From contig NZ_CP080025.1 in assembly GCF_020463795.1 (NCBI RefSeq), positions 3,035,501 to 3,099,500 on the forward strand: a DNA stretch of 64,000 nt. Reading direction: 5' to 3'. This document shows, piece after piece, positions 63,531-64,000 of this stretch (its first letter is position 1; each line of letters begins with the position of its first letter). The notes beneath the pieces are model-generated. The model did not search any database. It was not told the DNA's origin and saw nothing but the letters and a program-made list of their open reading frames with translations. Source of the DNA: Echinicola marina. GTDB lineage: Bacteria; Bacteroidota; Bacteroidia; Cytophagales; Cyclobacteriaceae. Both the position numbers and the translations under genes were made by a program.

Positions 63531-64000
63531 ATGAAAAAACACCTAATACTTTCAATCCTTTTATTAATATCCCTACGGTACAGTTTCGGTCAGGGGGAAA
63601 AGATGAAGGAAATAGATGATGGGGGAAGTGGCCCTTATCCGGCCATAGCCGTTTCCGAAAAAGCGTTATCGGATTTTGTGGTGTATCGGCCTGAGAATTT
63701 GCCTGCTGCCGTCAAAGAGGAAGGAAAGTTGCCGCTTATGGTCTGGGCAAATGGAGGCTGTATGAATTCATCCATCCATCATGAACGCCTCTTGACAGAA
63801 GTGGCCTCCCATGGATACGTGATCGTGGCCATCGGGTCGTTACAGATGACCGTGGAGGAAAGAGTGCATAAGCCTACTCCGGATCAAGAATTGGTAAGGG
63901 CTTTGGATGAGATGACCAATCTGTCCCAACAAGCCGGTAATGTTTACCATGACATGTTGGATTTGGACAAAATAGTGGCGGCCGGTCAGTCTTGCGGTGG
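63531..64000 (+). CDS. Alpha/beta hydrolase, 5' part (paralogue of 60462-61406)
   Basis: 156 codons are visible before the window ends. Signal peptide ending SFGQ, then EIDDGGSGPYPAIAVSE, LPLMVWANGGCMNS, EVASHGYVIVAIGS and the nucleophile elbow AAGQSCGG at the very end. The same family as the hydrolase before the GH53 gene, which it brackets. It starts 10 bases after the GH53 stop, so it is in the same operon. The C-terminal His lies outside the window. Confidence 0.85.
   Translation, partial: MKKHLILSILLLISLRYSFGQGEKMKEIDDGGSGPYPAIAVSEKALSDFVVYRPENLPAAVKEEGKLPLMVWANGGCMNSSIHHERLLTEVASHGYVIVAIGSLQMTVEERVHKPTPDQELVRALDEMTNLSQQAGNVYHDMLDLDKIVAAGQSCG

Noticed and set aside
1-64000. CRISPR array to accompany cas6
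   Set aside because: No regularly spaced direct repeats were seen anywhere in the window.

Overview
The window looks like a chromosomal segment of a marine-type Bacteroidota bacterium, most probably of the Cytophagales/Cyclobacteriaceae. The signs are TonB-dependent receptor and DUF4249 gene pairs, a DUF5103 type IX secretion plug protein, a DUF3276 PUR-like protein, promoters of the Bacteroidota type (TTG, about 20 bases, TAnnTTTG) with few Shine-Dalgarno sequences, and a CTnDOT-type tyrosine recombinase. The genus is an inference.

Region 1 (1-18 kb) is mostly core genome: a truncated sugar-dehydrogenase-like lipoprotein, an ABC-F ATPase, a T9SS plug protein, a stand-alone cas6, perM-ychF, a PUR-like protein, a divergent ferredoxin/LuxC-type acyl-CoA reductase pair, a short-chain fatty acid transporter, aconitase, a hybrid histidine kinase overlapping a TPR lipoprotein, arsC and a cation diffusion facilitator. 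Region 2 (18-47 kb) holds a TonB receptor/DUF4249 unit, a large MG2/plug-like secreted protein, two peptidases (M3, M28), two DinB-fold proteins, two hotdog thioesterases, fadD, bioB, a DnaQ/GIY-YIG fusion, a patatin-like protein without the usual serine, a PhoX-type phosphatase, metE behind a cobalamin riboswitch, and an aldo/keto reductase. Between the MG2 gene and the M3 peptidase (25.3-25.9 kb) lie two tandem tRNA-like RNA genes, each with its own consensus promoter and a nearly identical 3' half and terminator. They are the most unusual thing in the window. A dispersed palindromic repeat occurs twice in opposite orientation (22.2 and 28.2 kb).

Region 3 (47.2 kb to the end) starts at tRNA-Pro(GGG), next to a tyrosine recombinase and an excisionase-like helix-turn-helix gene, and looks like a genomic island. 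Its first cargo is a two-component system followed by a CzcCBA/CusCBA-type heavy-metal efflux operon and a BASS-family transporter. Three phased TTAAGG repeats before the efflux genes are a good candidate operator for the adjacent response regulator. The visibly more GC-rich codon use of 50-57.5 kb fits horizontal acquisition. The last 5 kb is a secreted-hydrolase cluster: a beta-lactamase-fold hydrolase, an alpha/beta hydrolase, a lipoprotein with two tandem GH53 endo-galactanase domains, and a second, truncated alpha/beta hydrolase paralogous to the first. This suggests breakdown of decorated galactan or arabinogalactan. No rRNA operon, CRISPR array or intact insertion sequence was seen.
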